Shown here one piece after another: positions 17,189 through 26,487 of a DNA stretch of 64,000 bases. Source of the DNA: Paraburkholderia fungorum (GTDB taxonomy: Bacteria > Pseudomonadota > Gammaproteobacteria > Burkholderiales > Burkholderiaceae); NCBI RefSeq assembly GCF_902833645.1, contig NZ_CADFGE010000002.1, positions 774,419 through 838,418 on the forward strand, written 5' to 3'. Position 1 is the stretch's first letter. Each line of letters starts with the position of its first letter. The position numbers were made by a program, and so were the translations under genes. Under the pieces are notes generated by a model, which did not search any database, had not been told where the DNA came from, and saw only the letters and a list, made by a program, of their open reading frames with translations.

Positions 17189-17578
17189 ATGGATACCCCT
17201 TTCAACGATCGCGGCGTGTCGGTCACGCGTAACGCACTTTCATCGGCCGGCCAGGTCTTTCCGCTACGCGACATTGTCGACGTGCAGGTCGTCACCGTGC
17301 AGAAGAACAAGGTCCTGCCATACACGATCTCGCTCTTCGGACTCGCGGGCGCGATTGTCGGCGGCATATGGCGCTCGCCCGTCGGCATGGTGTGCGGCAC
17401 GATGCTGATCGTGGTTGGCTGGCTCACGTGGGCAACCCAGGACGTCACGCACCGGTTGATGGTGCAGACCGGCAATGGAGAACGTGAAGCCCTTATGAGC
17501 ATCGACCGCGAGTTCGTCGAACGCGTTGCGGCGGCCGTGCACGAGGCGAAGGCAGCCGCTGCGGCGCCAAAGGCCTGA
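17189..17578 (+). CDS. DUF6232-family small membrane protein
   Basis: 129 aa from an ATG at 17189; the frame continues upstream to 17045 without protein character. The pattern FNDRGVSVTRNALSSAGQVFPLRDIVDVQV matches the start of DUF6232 proteins. It is followed by two membrane segments (ISLFGLAGAIVGGIW and GTMLIVVGWLTWAT) and a cytoplasmic tail with REALMSIDREFVERVAAAVHEA. The function of the family is unknown. The ribosome site is weak. Confidence 0.68.
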   Translation: MDTPFNDRGVSVTRNALSSAGQVFPLRDIVDVQVVTVQKNKVLPYTISLFGLAGAIVGGIWRSPVGMVCGTMLIVVGWLTWATQDVTHRLMVQTGNGEREALMSIDREFVERVAAAVHEAKAAAAAPKA

Positions 17579-17720
17579 GTCGCGGACGCACGCAGAACGC
17601 CGGCGCGCGTTAACACAATTTTGATTCGCGGCGCGGCAGCTTTTGCGCGTCGTTGAGGTGCGCGCCGCTAGAGTGGTTGGGTATCAACAACGCGCGCCGC
17701 CTCGCCGAATCGGCGCAACC

Positions 17721-18074
17721 ATGATGCTCACGTCAGTAGCAACGCCTGAAATCTCCACCACTCGCGCACCCCGTGCACCGCGCGAATTACACACTCCCCG
17801 CCGCACGCATATCGTCGTGCCGCTCGTCATCATCGACGTCACCGTGCCGGGCACCTCGTCGGCCAATGGACGGCGCGCGTTGCATGCCGCGCTCGGAGAC
17901 GATCTGCGTCTCTACATCGTGACCGTCGATCGGCAGCACGAGCGCGTGACTTTTCGTGTCGAAGTCACCTCGCGCTCGCTCGACGACGTGATCGGCCTGC
18001 TGGCGGCCACCCTCGATCGCGCCACGCTCGGTCGCGCGCAAGCCACCGTGATCCGCCGCCCGCGCGTCTTTTGA
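17721..18074 (+). CDS. Hypothetical protein
   Basis: 117 aa from the ATG at 17721; an earlier ATG at 17643 adds low-quality sequence. After an Arg/Pro/Thr-rich N-terminus, the part from HIVVPLVIIDVTVPGTSS through DDLRLYIVTVDRQHERVTFRVEVT to DDVIGLLAATLDRATLG looks like a compact alpha/beta (ferredoxin-like) domain. I do not recognise the family. The stop codon lies inside a possible FNR-type box (18071-18084). Confidence 0.55.
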   Translation: MMLTSVATPEISTTRAPRAPRELHTPRRTHIVVPLVIIDVTVPGTSSANGRRALHAALGDDLRLYIVTVDRQHERVTFRVEVTSRSLDDVIGLLAATLDRATLGRAQATVIRRPRVF

Positions 18075-18084
18075 CATAGATCAA
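18071..18084. promoter_or_regulatory. Possible FNR/ANR-type box
   Basis: TTGACATAGATCAA matches the FNR/ANR consensus TTGAT-N4-ATCAA with one mismatch. It lies 253 bp upstream of the lipoprotein start, and no clear -10 is seen at the expected distance. Confidence 0.35.
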
Positions 18085-18091
18085 AGTTTGC

Positions 18092-18113
18092 ACGGACGAC
18101 TGGCTAGTCGTCC
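18092..18113 (+). other. Perfect 9-bp stem hairpin
   Basis: CGGACGACT and its complement flank a GGCT loop just after the possible FNR box. No T-tract follows, so it may be a transcript-stabilising or factor-dependent stop structure rather than an intrinsic terminator. Confidence 0.45.
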
Positions 18114-18336
18114 GCAGATCTTTACACATCTTTGCAATTGCCCGCGAGTGGCCATGTAGAGTCGCCGCTCCTGTTACCGCGTGTCCCCTCCCGCAGGCCC
18201 TCGCAAGCGTCCCGGTTTCCCCGCCCACGCCACGGCAATCCAGTGAGATTGCCATCAGTGCTGTTCGAGTTGTCCACCCCGCAGCTCACCATGCATCGCC
18301 TTCGCCAGGGACCCGCCTTTTGCAAAGCGTGATCCT

Positions 18337-19440
18337 ATGTCCTTGTCGTCTCTCGATGCCGCACGCCGGCATGCCGGTTCTGATTTCCTTGCTCAACTCC
18401 GTCGTTCAGCCGCAGCAGCGCTGATCGCAGTGGGCGCGCTCGCCGCACTGACCGGCTGCTCCGTCACCTTCCCTACCCCCACACCGCCGCCCGCTCAAGC
18501 CGCGCTGATCAACGGCGGCAACGACGGTATGCTGATTCCGTTGCATGTGGAGCGCGCGGACGAAGATCACGCGCGTCTCGGCCTGCCGATCCAACTCGAC
18601 GGCAAGGCGTTGTACATGGCGCTCGACACCGGAACGCAAGGCACGCGGGTGCTGAAATCGGTGCTGCCCGGTTCGAACTATCCGAGTGCCGGCGGGGTGA
18701 GCTCGCTGTCGTTCGCGAACGGCGTGGAAATTCTCGGCTCGTCCATCAAGCTGCCGTTCAGCGTGGCCGGCACCAAGCCAGCGCTGATCGCCGCGCAGGC
18801 GGTGGACGTCGTGCGCTGCCTGCCGAACGCTCGCAAATGCGCCGGGATGGATGGCTACACCGGCGAATTCGGCTGGGCGTTTTCGGGCATCGTCGGCGTA
18901 GGCGCCGCGCAGCCGGACGATAGTTGCTGCACTCAACCCTTGCGCGCGTTGCCCGGCAACATCGGTCAACGCTATCTGGTGCACGCCAACTTCGCGAAGC
19001 CGTATATGGTGTTGAGCCCGTCGAATACGCTTACCAAAGACTACACGATGGCGCCGATGACAGTCTCGAAAGACGGTACGGCGCAATGGCCGCGGGGCTG
19101 CGTGAACGTAGGCGGCAAGATGACCTTCTGCGCGCCGCTGGTGTTCGCCACCGGCAGCACGGGCATGATCCGCATCGAAACCGACAAAGCGCCCAACTGG
19201 ACCGGCGACGGTGAAGCGGGCAGCGTGCTCGACCAGGGCAACTATGAAGCGGCTATCGGCACGGGTTCATGGGTGCATCGTTACGAAAAAGCGCAAGTCA
19301 CGATCGTCAAGGCGAAGCCGGATGCGAACCGGATCGTGGTCGGTTTGATGGCTATGCAAAATATCGATGTTCTATTCGACTTCGCGAACCGGCAGCTCGG
19401 TTTGTATGCGGCCCAGCAAAGCGAACGATTCGCCCCGTGA
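18337..19440 (+). CDS. Pepsin-like fold lipoprotein
   Basis: 367 aa. The N-terminus ends in a lipobox (LTGC, Cys41) followed by a Pro-rich linker. The body resembles the aspartic-protease fold: YMALDTGTQGTRV carries a D-T-G motif at residues 97-99, and the end NIDVLFDFANRQLGLYA is like the last strand of pepsins. The second motif reads FATGSTG (271-275), with Ala in place of the second catalytic Asp. The protein is therefore probably not an active two-Asp protease and may bind substrate or act structurally. Several Cys (160-200 and 255-265) could form disulphides. An outer-membrane, periplasm-facing location is inferred from the lipobox. Confidence 0.7.
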   Translation: MSLSSLDAARRHAGSDFLAQLRRSAAAALIAVGALAALTGCSVTFPTPTPPPAQAALINGGNDGMLIPLHVERADEDHARLGLPIQLDGKALYMALDTGTQGTRVLKSVLPGSNYPSAGGVSSLSFANGVEILGSSIKLPFSVAGTKPALIAAQAVDVVRCLPNARKCAGMDGYTGEFGWAFSGIVGVGAAQPDDSCCTQPLRALPGNIGQRYLVHANFAKPYMVLSPSNTLTKDYTMAPMTVSKDGTAQWPRGCVNVGGKMTFCAPLVFATGSTGMIRIETDKAPNWTGDGEAGSVLDQGNYEAAIGTGSWVHRYEKAQVTIVKAKPDANRIVVGLMAMQNIDVLFDFANRQLGLYAAQQSERFAP

Positions 19441-19455
19441 GATTCATCGCTCGAT

Positions 19456-19492
19456 AAAAAGGCCGTGCGAAAAAAATCGCACGGCCTTTTTT
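19456..19492. terminator. Bidirectional intrinsic terminator
   Basis: AAAAAGGCCGTGCGA and its complement around an A-rich loop, ending in TTTTTT, between the convergent lipoprotein and glgP genes. Confidence 0.88.
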
Positions 19493-19523
19493 CTTTTAAA
19501 CACGCACCACAACCGCGTTCGTA

Positions 19524-21977
19524 TCACGCCATATTGAGCGGATTCACGTGCCAGATGTTGCGTGCATATTCGCCGATGGTGCGATCCGACGAAAACTGCC
19601 CCATGCCCGCGACATTCTCGATCGCGCTCTCGGCCCATGCGCGCCGGTCAATGAACCGCGCGTCCACTTCGTCCTGTGCTTTCGCAAACGCGGCGAAATC
19701 GGCAAGCACCATATAGTGGTCACCCCAATCCACCAACGTGTGAAAGATATCCGAGAAGCGCAGTGGATCGTCCGGCGAGAAGAAGCCCGTGCGAATCTGG
19801 TCGAGCGCCATGCGCAGTTCCGGATTCTCCTCGTATAGTTGTCGCGGCCGGTAGCCGGTGGCGCGCAGGCTGTCCACTTCGTCAGCGGTATGGCCGAAGA
19901 TAAAGATGTTGTCGCGCCCTACGGCGTCGCAGATCTCGATGTTGGCGCCGTCCATCGTGCCGATTGTCAACGCGCCGTTCAGCGCGAGCTTCATGTTGCC
20001 GGTTCCCGAGGCTTCGGTGCCGGCCATCGAAATCTGCTCCGACAGATCGGCCGCCGGAATGATCAACTCAGCCACGCTCACGCCGTAGTTCGGCACAAAC
20101 ACCACCTTCAGACGATCGCCGATCAACGGATCGTGATTGACCTTCTCGCTGACGTCGCCGATCAGCTTGATGATCGTCTTCGCCATGCGATAGGCGGAAG
20201 CGGCCTTGCCGGCAAACAGCACCACGCGCGGCACCCAATCGCGCTCCGGATTCGCACGAATCTGGTTGTAGCGGACGATCACGTGCAGCACGTTCAGCAA
20301 CTGCCGCTTGTATTCGTGAATGCGCTTGACCTGCAGATCGAACAACGCATCGGGATCGAAATGCAGCTTCGTGTGATGCGCGAGCCGCTGCACGAGCCGC
20401 AGTTTGTTCTGCCGTTTGGCTTCGCGGAAAGCGTCGATAAACGCGCTGTCGTTGCGCAGCGTGCGCAGTTGGTCCAGCTCGAGCAGATTGCTGCGCCAAT
20501 CCTTGCCTATCTGCTGATCGATCAGCGATGACAGTGACGGATTCGCCTGCGCCAGCCAGCGCCGCGGCGTGATGCCGTTGGTGACGTTGGTGAAACGGTC
20601 CGGATAGATGCGCGCGAAGTCGGCGAAGATATCGCGCGTCATCAGTTGCGAATGCAATTTCGATACGCCATTCACCTTGTGACTCGCGACAATCGCCAGA
20701 TACGCCATCCGCACACGCCGTTGGCCATATTCGTCGACCAGCGAAATGCGGCGGATCATCTCGCCGTCATGTCCCGATTGCTCGCTGACATGCTTGAGAA
20801 ATCCCGCATTGATCTCGAAGATGATCTCCAGATGACGCGGCAAAAGCCGCGCAAGCATCTCGACGTCCCACGTTTCCAGCGCTTCGGGCATCAAGGTGTG
20901 ATTCGTGTACGAGAAAATTTTCGTAACGTGCTGCCATGCCTTGTCCCATGGCTGATGGTGAACGTCCACCAGCAAACGCATGAGCTCCGGAATCGCCAGC
21001 ACCGGGTGCGTATCGTTCAGATGCACCGCGACTTTTTCGGAGAAACGCCCGAACGTGCTGTGCGTGCGCTGATAGCGGCGAATCAGATCCTGCATCGTCG
21101 CGGAAACAAAGAAGTATTCCTGACGAAGCCGCAACTCGCGGCCGGCCGGTGTCGAATCGTCCGGATAGAGCAGCCGTGAGACGTTCTCAGACATGTTCTT
21201 GGTGTCGACCGCGTTGCGGTAGTCGCCACGATTGAATGCACCCAGGTCGAGCTCTTCGGTGGCACGCGCGGACCACAGGCGCAGCGTGTTCGTTGCACTG
21301 GTCGCGTAACCGGGGATCACCGTGTCGTAGGCCGTGGCATTCACATGCTCGGTGTCGATCCATTCGACATGCTCGCCGCGCTGCACGGTACGTCCGCCGA
21401 AGTGCACCATGTACTTGATCTCAGGCCGCGGAAACTCCCACGGATTGCCCGCCCGCAGCCAGTAGTCCGGCGCCTCCACCTGCTCGCCGTTGACGATCTC
21501 CTGGCGGAACATGCCGTATTCGTAACGGATGCCGTAACCGAAACCCGGAATGCCGAGCGTCGCCATCGAATCGAGAAAACAGGCCGCGAGCCGCCCGAGG
21601 CCACCGTTGCCGAGGGCAGCGTCCGGCTCGATGTTGACCAGCATCTCCATGTCGACGCCGAGACTCGCGAGCGCTTCCTTCATCTGATCGTGAATGCCGA
21701 GCGCGAGTAACGCGTTCGTAAACGTTCGGCCGATCAGGAACTCCATCGACAGGTAATAGACGCGCTTGACGTCCTGTTCATATTGCAGGCGCGTGGTCTT
21801 CATCCAGCGCGCGACCAGCCGGTCGCGCACGGCGAGTGCGGCGGCGTGCAGCCAGTCATGCGGGTGAGCGGTAACGGCGTCCTTGCCGACACCGTACATC
21901 ATGCGATTGGAAATTGAGCGCCGTAGCGCGTCGACGGTACTGTTGAGCTGGTCGAATTCCAGATCGACGGCTGTCAT
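19524..21977 (-). CDS. glgP: Glycogen/starch/alpha-glucan phosphorylase
   Basis: 817 aa (E. coli GlgP is 815), starting at the ATG behind CGGAGGCTTCG. It releases glucose-1-phosphate from alpha-1,4-glucans using phosphate and pyridoxal phosphate (EC 2.4.1.1). The PLP site is in EASGTGNMKLALNG with Lys663. Other family blocks are DAALGNGGLGRLAACFLDS, the HLNDTHP substrate region and VTNGITPRRWL. No other glycogen genes lie next to it in this window. The 671 bp upstream (21978-22648) contain no convincing gene. Confidence 0.97.
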   Translation of the reverse strand: MTAVDLEFDQLNSTVDALRRSISNRMMYGVGKDAVTAHPHDWLHAAALAVRDRLVARWMKTTRLQYEQDVKRVYYLSMEFLIGRTFTNALLALGIHDQMKEALASLGVDMEMLVNIEPDAALGNGGLGRLAACFLDSMATLGIPGFGYGIRYEYGMFRQEIVNGEQVEAPDYWLRAGNPWEFPRPEIKYMVHFGGRTVQRGEHVEWIDTEHVNATAYDTVIPGYATSATNTLRLWSARATEELDLGAFNRGDYRNAVDTKNMSENVSRLLYPDDSTPAGRELRLRQEYFFVSATMQDLIRRYQRTHSTFGRFSEKVAVHLNDTHPVLAIPELMRLLVDVHHQPWDKAWQHVTKIFSYTNHTLMPEALETWDVEMLARLLPRHLEIIFEINAGFLKHVSEQSGHDGEMIRRISLVDEYGQRRVRMAYLAIVASHKVNGVSKLHSQLMTRDIFADFARIYPDRFTNVTNGITPRRWLAQANPSLSSLIDQQIGKDWRSNLLELDQLRTLRNDSAFIDAFREAKRQNKLRLVQRLAHHTKLHFDPDALFDLQVKRIHEYKRQLLNVLHVIVRYNQIRANPERDWVPRVVLFAGKAASAYRMAKTIIKLIGDVSEKVNHDPLIGDRLKVVFVPNYGVSVAELIIPAADLSEQISMAGTEASGTGNMKLALNGALTIGTMDGANIEICDAVGRDNIFIFGHTADEVDSLRATGYRPRQLYEENPELRMALDQIRTGFFSPDDPLRFSDIFHTLVDWGDHYMVLADFAAFAKAQDEVDARFIDRRAWAESAIENVAGMGQFSSDRTIGEYARNIWHVNPLNMA

Positions 21978-22648
21978 CGAAGCCTCCGGGAAATAGCGAC
22001 ACGACCTACGCAAACCGCATGGATGACGGACGGGAGGCGCGTGCCGGTCTGGCGGGTTAATAAGCAGAGTAGGACATTTTACGGCCCGTGAACATCGGCG
22101 AGCCAGAGCGGGGGTTCACGCACATGCCATGCCTACTGGAAGGTGGCGCTTCACGGATTTTGCGCACGGACGCGGTGCAAACCGCCCGCACGCGGCACTG
22201 CGCGCGTGCATCGGCCCGCAAAACAGGCAGGCGATGGCGAGGGGTGAAGGCCCCCTGCGTCGCAGAAGCATGCACGATTATTTTTTCGATGTGTGACTGG
22301 CCGATGAATGCGTTGACTGATTCGATGCGTGGTCAAATCGGAGCACCTCGTCTGCTGAACGGTTATGTGAAGTGAGGTGTGACAAGGTGAAACGCGCGTC
22401 AGTTCGAAGACGCGAGGCCGGGGTGACCGTTAGTTGCGTGTTAGCTGCAGTTTCGCTGCGTCATAGGCAGCTTACAAAGCGCCTCCGCCCCGCCAGGCTC
22501 CCAGCACGATTTCCGCGTCTCTGTAACAATCGCTTCATTCGCCGCGCGAGCCGCCTGGAACACTGCACTCGGCCTCTGCGCGCTTCATTCCATGCAACCC
22601 TGCCACTGGCGCGCCGCGCTGTCCTTCGGACGCGCCCGGTGCTGCGCC
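21978..22648. other. Intergenic region between divergent glgP and MFS genes
   Basis: About 670 bp without a convincing gene. Short frames on both strands have Arg/Cys-rich composition and no recognisable motifs. It must contain the promoters of glgP (minus) and of the MFS gene (plus), but I could not pick reliable -10/-35 pairs. Confidence 0.5.
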
Positions 22649-24106
22649 ATGCCTAACCCGACGAGCCACGCCTTGTCCGACAAACCCAGCACTGCCCGCA
22701 GCGCGACACTTGACCAGACCTTGCCGGCAGACGGTCCGATGAGCGCGGCCAACCGCCGCGCGATGGCTGCGATCATGCTCGCGGTCGCGCTCGCCACGCT
22801 CGATACCGCGATCGCCAATACCGCCCTGCCCGCCATTGCCACGGATCTGCATGCGCAGCCCGCGGCGTCCGTGTGGATCATCAACGCCTACCAGCTCGCG
22901 ATGGTCGCGACACTGCTGCCGCTCGCCGCACTCGGCGACATCGTCGGGCATCGCAGGATTTATATCGGCGGCATTGCGCTGTTCACACTGGCATCGCTCG
23001 CGTGCTCGCTCGCCTCGACGCTGCCGATGCTGGCCGCCGCGCGCGTGCTGCAAGGTCTCGGCGCAAGCGCGATCATGAGCGTAAACACGGCGTTGATCCG
23101 CTATCTATATCCGCCGCATCGGCTCGGACGGGGTCTCGGCACCAATGCGTTGATCGTCGGCGTGTCGTTCGCAGTCGGGCCGACGGTGGCGTCGCTGATT
23201 CTGTCGGTGGCCGCATGGCCGTGGCTGTTCGCGGTCAACGTGCCGCTCGGCCTGCTGGCTCTGGCCTTCGCGTGGCCCGCGCTGCCGCACACCGAGCGCG
23301 GCACCCACAACTTCGATCCGGTTGCGGCGCTCCTCAACGTCATCACTTTCGCGGCACTGATCTTCGCGCTTGGCGAAGCGGCCCAGCGCGCGTCGACGCA
23401 ACTGGTGCTGAGCGCCGCGGCGATCGCCGTGGTGTTCGGTGTGCTGCTGATTCGTCGCGAAGCGGGTCACCCTGCGCCGATGCTGCCGGTCGATCTATTC
23501 AAGCGGCCGGTGTTTGCGTTGTCGGCGGTGACCGCGGTGTGTTCGTTCGCCGCGCAAGGGCTGGCGTTCGTGTCGCTACCTTTCTATTTCGAGGACGTGC
23601 TGCATCGCAGCCAGGTCGAGACCGGCTTTCTGATGACGCCGTGGCCGGTGGTGGTGGCATTGGCCGCGCCGCTGGCGGGCAGTCTGTCCGACCGCTACCC
23701 GCCGGGCTTGCTCGGCGCGATCGGCCTCGCGGTGATGTCGGCGGGGATGGCGTCGCTGGCCTTGCTGCCGGTGCATCCGCACGTGCTCGACATCGGCATT
23801 CGCATGGCGATTTGCGGCGCGGGCTTCGGCTTCTTCCAGTCGCCTAACCTGAAGGCATTGATGGCGAGCGCCCCGCCCGAGCGCAGCGGCGGCGCCAGCG
23901 GCATCGTCGCGACCGCGCGGCTGCTTGGGCAAACTACCGGCGCCGCGCTGGTCGCGCTGAGCTTCGGCATTGCGGGCCGGCATGGACCGACGCTCGCGCT
24001 CAGTACCGGCGCCTTCTTCGCCGGCGCGGCGAGCCTCGCGAGCGGGCTGCGGCTGTTCGCGCCGTCGCATCGCGCGGGCGTGCATGCAAAGGCGTCGGCG
24101 GATTAG
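22649..24106 (+). CDS. MFS transporter, DHA2 (14-TM drug exporter) family
   Basis: 485 aa from MPNPTSHAL; an upstream ATG at 22592 and a later one at 22739 are alternatives. DHA2 signatures are LDTAIANTALPAIATDL in helix 1, WIINAYQLAMVATLLPLAALGDIVGHRRIY (helices 2-3) and RVLQGLGASAIMSVNTALIR (motif C region). Fourteen hydrophobic segments are visible. It is a proton-coupled exporter of drugs or small amphipathic molecules; the substrate is unknown. It stands alone and ends in a strong terminator. Confidence 0.9.
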   Translation: MPNPTSHALSDKPSTARSATLDQTLPADGPMSAANRRAMAAIMLAVALATLDTAIANTALPAIATDLHAQPAASVWIINAYQLAMVATLLPLAALGDIVGHRRIYIGGIALFTLASLACSLASTLPMLAAARVLQGLGASAIMSVNTALIRYLYPPHRLGRGLGTNALIVGVSFAVGPTVASLILSVAAWPWLFAVNVPLGLLALAFAWPALPHTERGTHNFDPVAALLNVITFAALIFALGEAAQRASTQLVLSAAAIAVVFGVLLIRREAGHPAPMLPVDLFKRPVFALSAVTAVCSFAAQGLAFVSLPFYFEDVLHRSQVETGFLMTPWPVVVALAAPLAGSLSDRYPPGLLGAIGLAVMSAGMASLALLPVHPHVLDIGIRMAICGAGFGFFQSPNLKALMASAPPERSGGASGIVATARLLGQTTGAALVALSFGIAGRHGPTLALSTGAFFAGAASLASGLRLFAPSHRAGVHAKASAD

Positions 24107-24128
24107 GTGGACTCGGCGGACTAAGCAG

Positions 24129-24164
24129 AACGGGCGCGCTGCGGTGGCAGCGCGCCCGTTTTTT
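24129..24164 (+). terminator. Intrinsic terminator
   Basis: A GC-rich stem (AACGGGCGCGCTGC with its complement around GGTG) ending in TTTTTT after the MFS gene. It also lies downstream of the convergent ltaE. Confidence 0.88.
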
Positions 24165-24193
24165 CAGCTACCTGCCTCTGCCTGAGCAACCGC

Positions 24194-25201
24194 TCAGCGC
24201 GCGGCGAAGTACCCCTTCACGGCGGCAATAAAGGTATCGATATCCGCGCGCGACACATCTTTGTGCGTGACGAAACGCGACGCGTAGAGCATCTGCGTGA
24301 GGATGCCGCGCTCCTTGAGCCACGCCTCGAGCGGCGCGCAATCCTGCTGCGGAAACTGCGCGAACACCATGTTGGTCGCGATCGACTGCACCTTGACGTG
24401 GTCGATCGCTTCCAGACCGGCCGCCAGATGCGCGGCGTTCGCGTGATCGTCGGCGAGACGCTCGACGTTGTGGTCCAGCGCGTACAGGCAAGCCGCCGCC
24501 AGCACGCCGGCCTGACGCATGCCGCCGCCCAGCACCTTGCGCCAGCGATGCGCCACCTCGATCAGCGCCTGGCTGCCGACCAGCACCGAGCCGACCGGCG
24601 CGCCCAGCCCCTTCGAGAAACAGATCGAGATCGAATCGAACGGTGCGCACAGCGCCGCGACCGGCTTGCCCGACGCAACTGCCGCGTTGTAGACCCGGGC
24701 GCCGTCCAGGTGAGCCGACAAGCCGCGCTGACGCGCCAACTGCACCGCCTCGTCGACGTAACCCGCCGGCAGCACCTTGCCGCCAATGGTGTTTTCCAGC
24801 GCCAGCAGCCGCGTGCGCGCGAAGTGGTTGTCGATCGGTTTGATCGCCGCGACGATCTTCTCGAGCGGGATCGACCCGTCGGCGGCATTTTCGAGCGGCT
24901 GCGGCTGGATGCTGCCCAGCACCGCCGCGCCGCCGCCTTCGTACTTATAGGTGTGTGCCAACTGGCCGACGATGTATTCGTCGCCACGCGCACAATGCGC
25001 CATCAACGCAGCCAGATTGCTTTGCGTGCCGCTCGGGAAGAACAGGCCGGCTTCCTTGCCGGCGCGCTCCGCGACCGTTGCCTGCAAACGCAGCACGGTG
25101 GGGTCGTCGCCCCAGACGTCGTCGCCCACTTCGGCGGCCGACATCGCCGCGAGCATGGCCGGGGTGGGACGGGTTACGGTATCGCTGCGCAAATCGATCA
25201 T
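24194..25201 (-). CDS. ltaE: Low-specificity L-threonine aldolase
   Basis: 335 aa PLP enzyme that splits L-threonine and L-allo-threonine into glycine and acetaldehyde (EC 4.1.2.48). MIDLRSDTVTRPTPAM is the classical start. His83 stacks on the cofactor, Asp166 (HLDGAR) binds the pyridine nitrogen, and Lys197 (CFSKGLGAPVGS) forms the aldimine. The length equals the family norm. Confidence 0.96.
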   Translation of the reverse strand: MIDLRSDTVTRPTPAMLAAMSAAEVGDDVWGDDPTVLRLQATVAERAGKEAGLFFPSGTQSNLAALMAHCARGDEYIVGQLAHTYKYEGGGAAVLGSIQPQPLENAADGSIPLEKIVAAIKPIDNHFARTRLLALENTIGGKVLPAGYVDEAVQLARQRGLSAHLDGARVYNAAVASGKPVAALCAPFDSISICFSKGLGAPVGSVLVGSQALIEVAHRWRKVLGGGMRQAGVLAAACLYALDHNVERLADDHANAAHLAAGLEAIDHVKVQSIATNMVFAQFPQQDCAPLEAWLKERGILTQMLYASRFVTHKDVSRADIDTFIAAVKGYFAAR

Positions 25202-25254
25202 GGTGAGAGCCTTGTGTGTCCCGAGGTGTCCCGAGTTTGTATCAAAAAATTAGC

Positions 25255-26028
25255 TTATCCGCCCGACTTCGGCAGCCAGGCAAGCGGATCGACCGGCTGG
25301 CCGTTATGGCGCACTTCGAACTGGATCGACGCCACGCCCCGGCTATCCACGCCGACTTCGCCAATGGTCTGCCCTTGCGCGACAGCGTCGCCTTCCTTGA
25401 CCAGCAGTGTACTGTTCTGTCCGTAGGCGGTAATCAGCGAGTCGTCGTGCTTGATGATGATAAGCGGGCCGTACGCTTCGATCCCCGTACCGGCATACAC
25501 CACCCGGCCGGTCGCGGCCGCCTTGACCGGGTCGCCCGGATGGCCGCCGATCACGATGCCGTTCGACTTGCCCGGCGCAAAGGCTTTCAGTATGGGACCG
25601 CGCAACGGCCATTGCAGCACGCCTTGCTGCGCGACGTCGGCTTCGCCGGGCGCACCCGGTGTCGCGGTCGCACTATTCTGACCGGCAACATTGACCGGCG
25701 GTGTCACGACACTACCCGACGCCATCGGCGGAGCTACCCGCAGAACTTGTCCGGGATTGACCGGCGAATTCGCTGCGAGACCGTTCCACGCCGCAATCTC
25801 CTGCGGCTTACGGCCGTATGCTGACGCAATGGCCGCCAGCGAGTCGCCTGGATTGACGCGGTAGTAACCGGCCGGCACCGGGACCGTGGCAAGCGTGGTC
25901 GGCCGCGACGGCGCGCTGCTGTAGAACGGCGTGCTTTCCCACGGCATCGTCGTACAGCCGCTGATCAGTACGCCGAGGGTCGCCGCGATCAGCAACCGGG
26001 TCGCCGTGAATTGCCATTGTCTTGTCAT
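25255..26028 (-). CDS. LysM/M23 (LytM-type) lipoprotein, probable amidase activator
   Basis: 257 aa from the ATG behind GAGGAAAATCAC. A lipobox LISGC (Cys25) is followed by a LysM domain at about 55-100 (YYRVNPGDSLAAIASAYGRKPQEIAAWN) and a C-terminal M23 domain. In the M23 domain the zinc/catalytic HLH equivalent reads YGQNSTLL, so metal ligands are missing, as in NlpD-type divergent LytM factors. Such proteins activate N-acetylmuramoyl-L-alanine amidases during cell separation. It ends 53 bp from the ltaE start and may share a transcript with it. Confidence 0.87.
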   Translation of the reverse strand: MTRQWQFTATRLLIAATLGVLISGCTTMPWESTPFYSSAPSRPTTLATVPVPAGYYRVNPGDSLAAIASAYGRKPQEIAAWNGLAANSPVNPGQVLRVAPPMASGSVVTPPVNVAGQNSATATPGAPGEADVAQQGVLQWPLRGPILKAFAPGKSNGIVIGGHPGDPVKAAATGRVVYAGTGIEAYGPLIIIKHDDSLITAYGQNSTLLVKEGDAVAQGQTIGEVGVDSRGVASIQFEVRHNGQPVDPLAWLPKSGG

Positions 26029-26175
26029 GTGATTTTCCTCGACATTTTGATTCAACCGGATTCGATCAGCCCGAAGCATTTGCCGTGCCGCACGGTGCGG
26101 GCGTCACGGCGACTGTCCATTATGCCGCCGTGTGCGCCGGCTAAGGCTCCGCCATGGGCATGGGTGAGACGTCCC

Positions 26176-26487
26176 TCAGACGCTGCCCTCGGCCTCGACC
26201 ACCAGAATGCGCGCCACGCCAATGGGATGCGCGACATGTTCGGTGCCCACCGACGCGTAGAACACGTCGCCTGTTTCCAGAATCGCCGACTGCTCGACCC
26301 CGCCCTCGCGATAGCGCATCTCCACGCGGCCATCGAGCACGGCGAACACCTCCTCGCCGTCGTTGACATGCCACTTGTAAGGCTGATCGGTCCAATGCAG
26401 ACGCGTTGTGATGCCGCGCATATTGGCGATATCGAGCGCGCCCCAGGGACGCGTCGCGGTGAAGCTCTTGCTGCGGATGATCTTCAT
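26176..26487 (-). CDS. Cupin-domain protein
   Basis: 103 aa. It is a single small cupin barrel: the first motif region is YKWHVNDGEEVFAVLDGRVEMRY and the second is GDVFYASVGTEHVAHPIGVARILVVEA. It retains His and Glu candidates for a metal site (WHVNDGEEV and EHVAHP). No partner gene is evident, and it precedes the LytM-type lipoprotein by 147 bp. A sugar-isomerase, dioxygenase or binding role cannot be distinguished. Confidence 0.82.
   Translation of the reverse strand: MKIIRSKSFTATRPWGALDIANMRGITTRLHWTDQPYKWHVNDGEEVFAVLDGRVEMRYREGGVEQSAILETGDVFYASVGTEHVAHPIGVARILVVEAEGSV

Noticed and set aside
22088..22656. Two overlapping short plus-strand frames upstream of the DHA2 gene
   Set aside because: Arg/Cys-rich, no motif, poor start signals; typical non-coding high-GC sequence.
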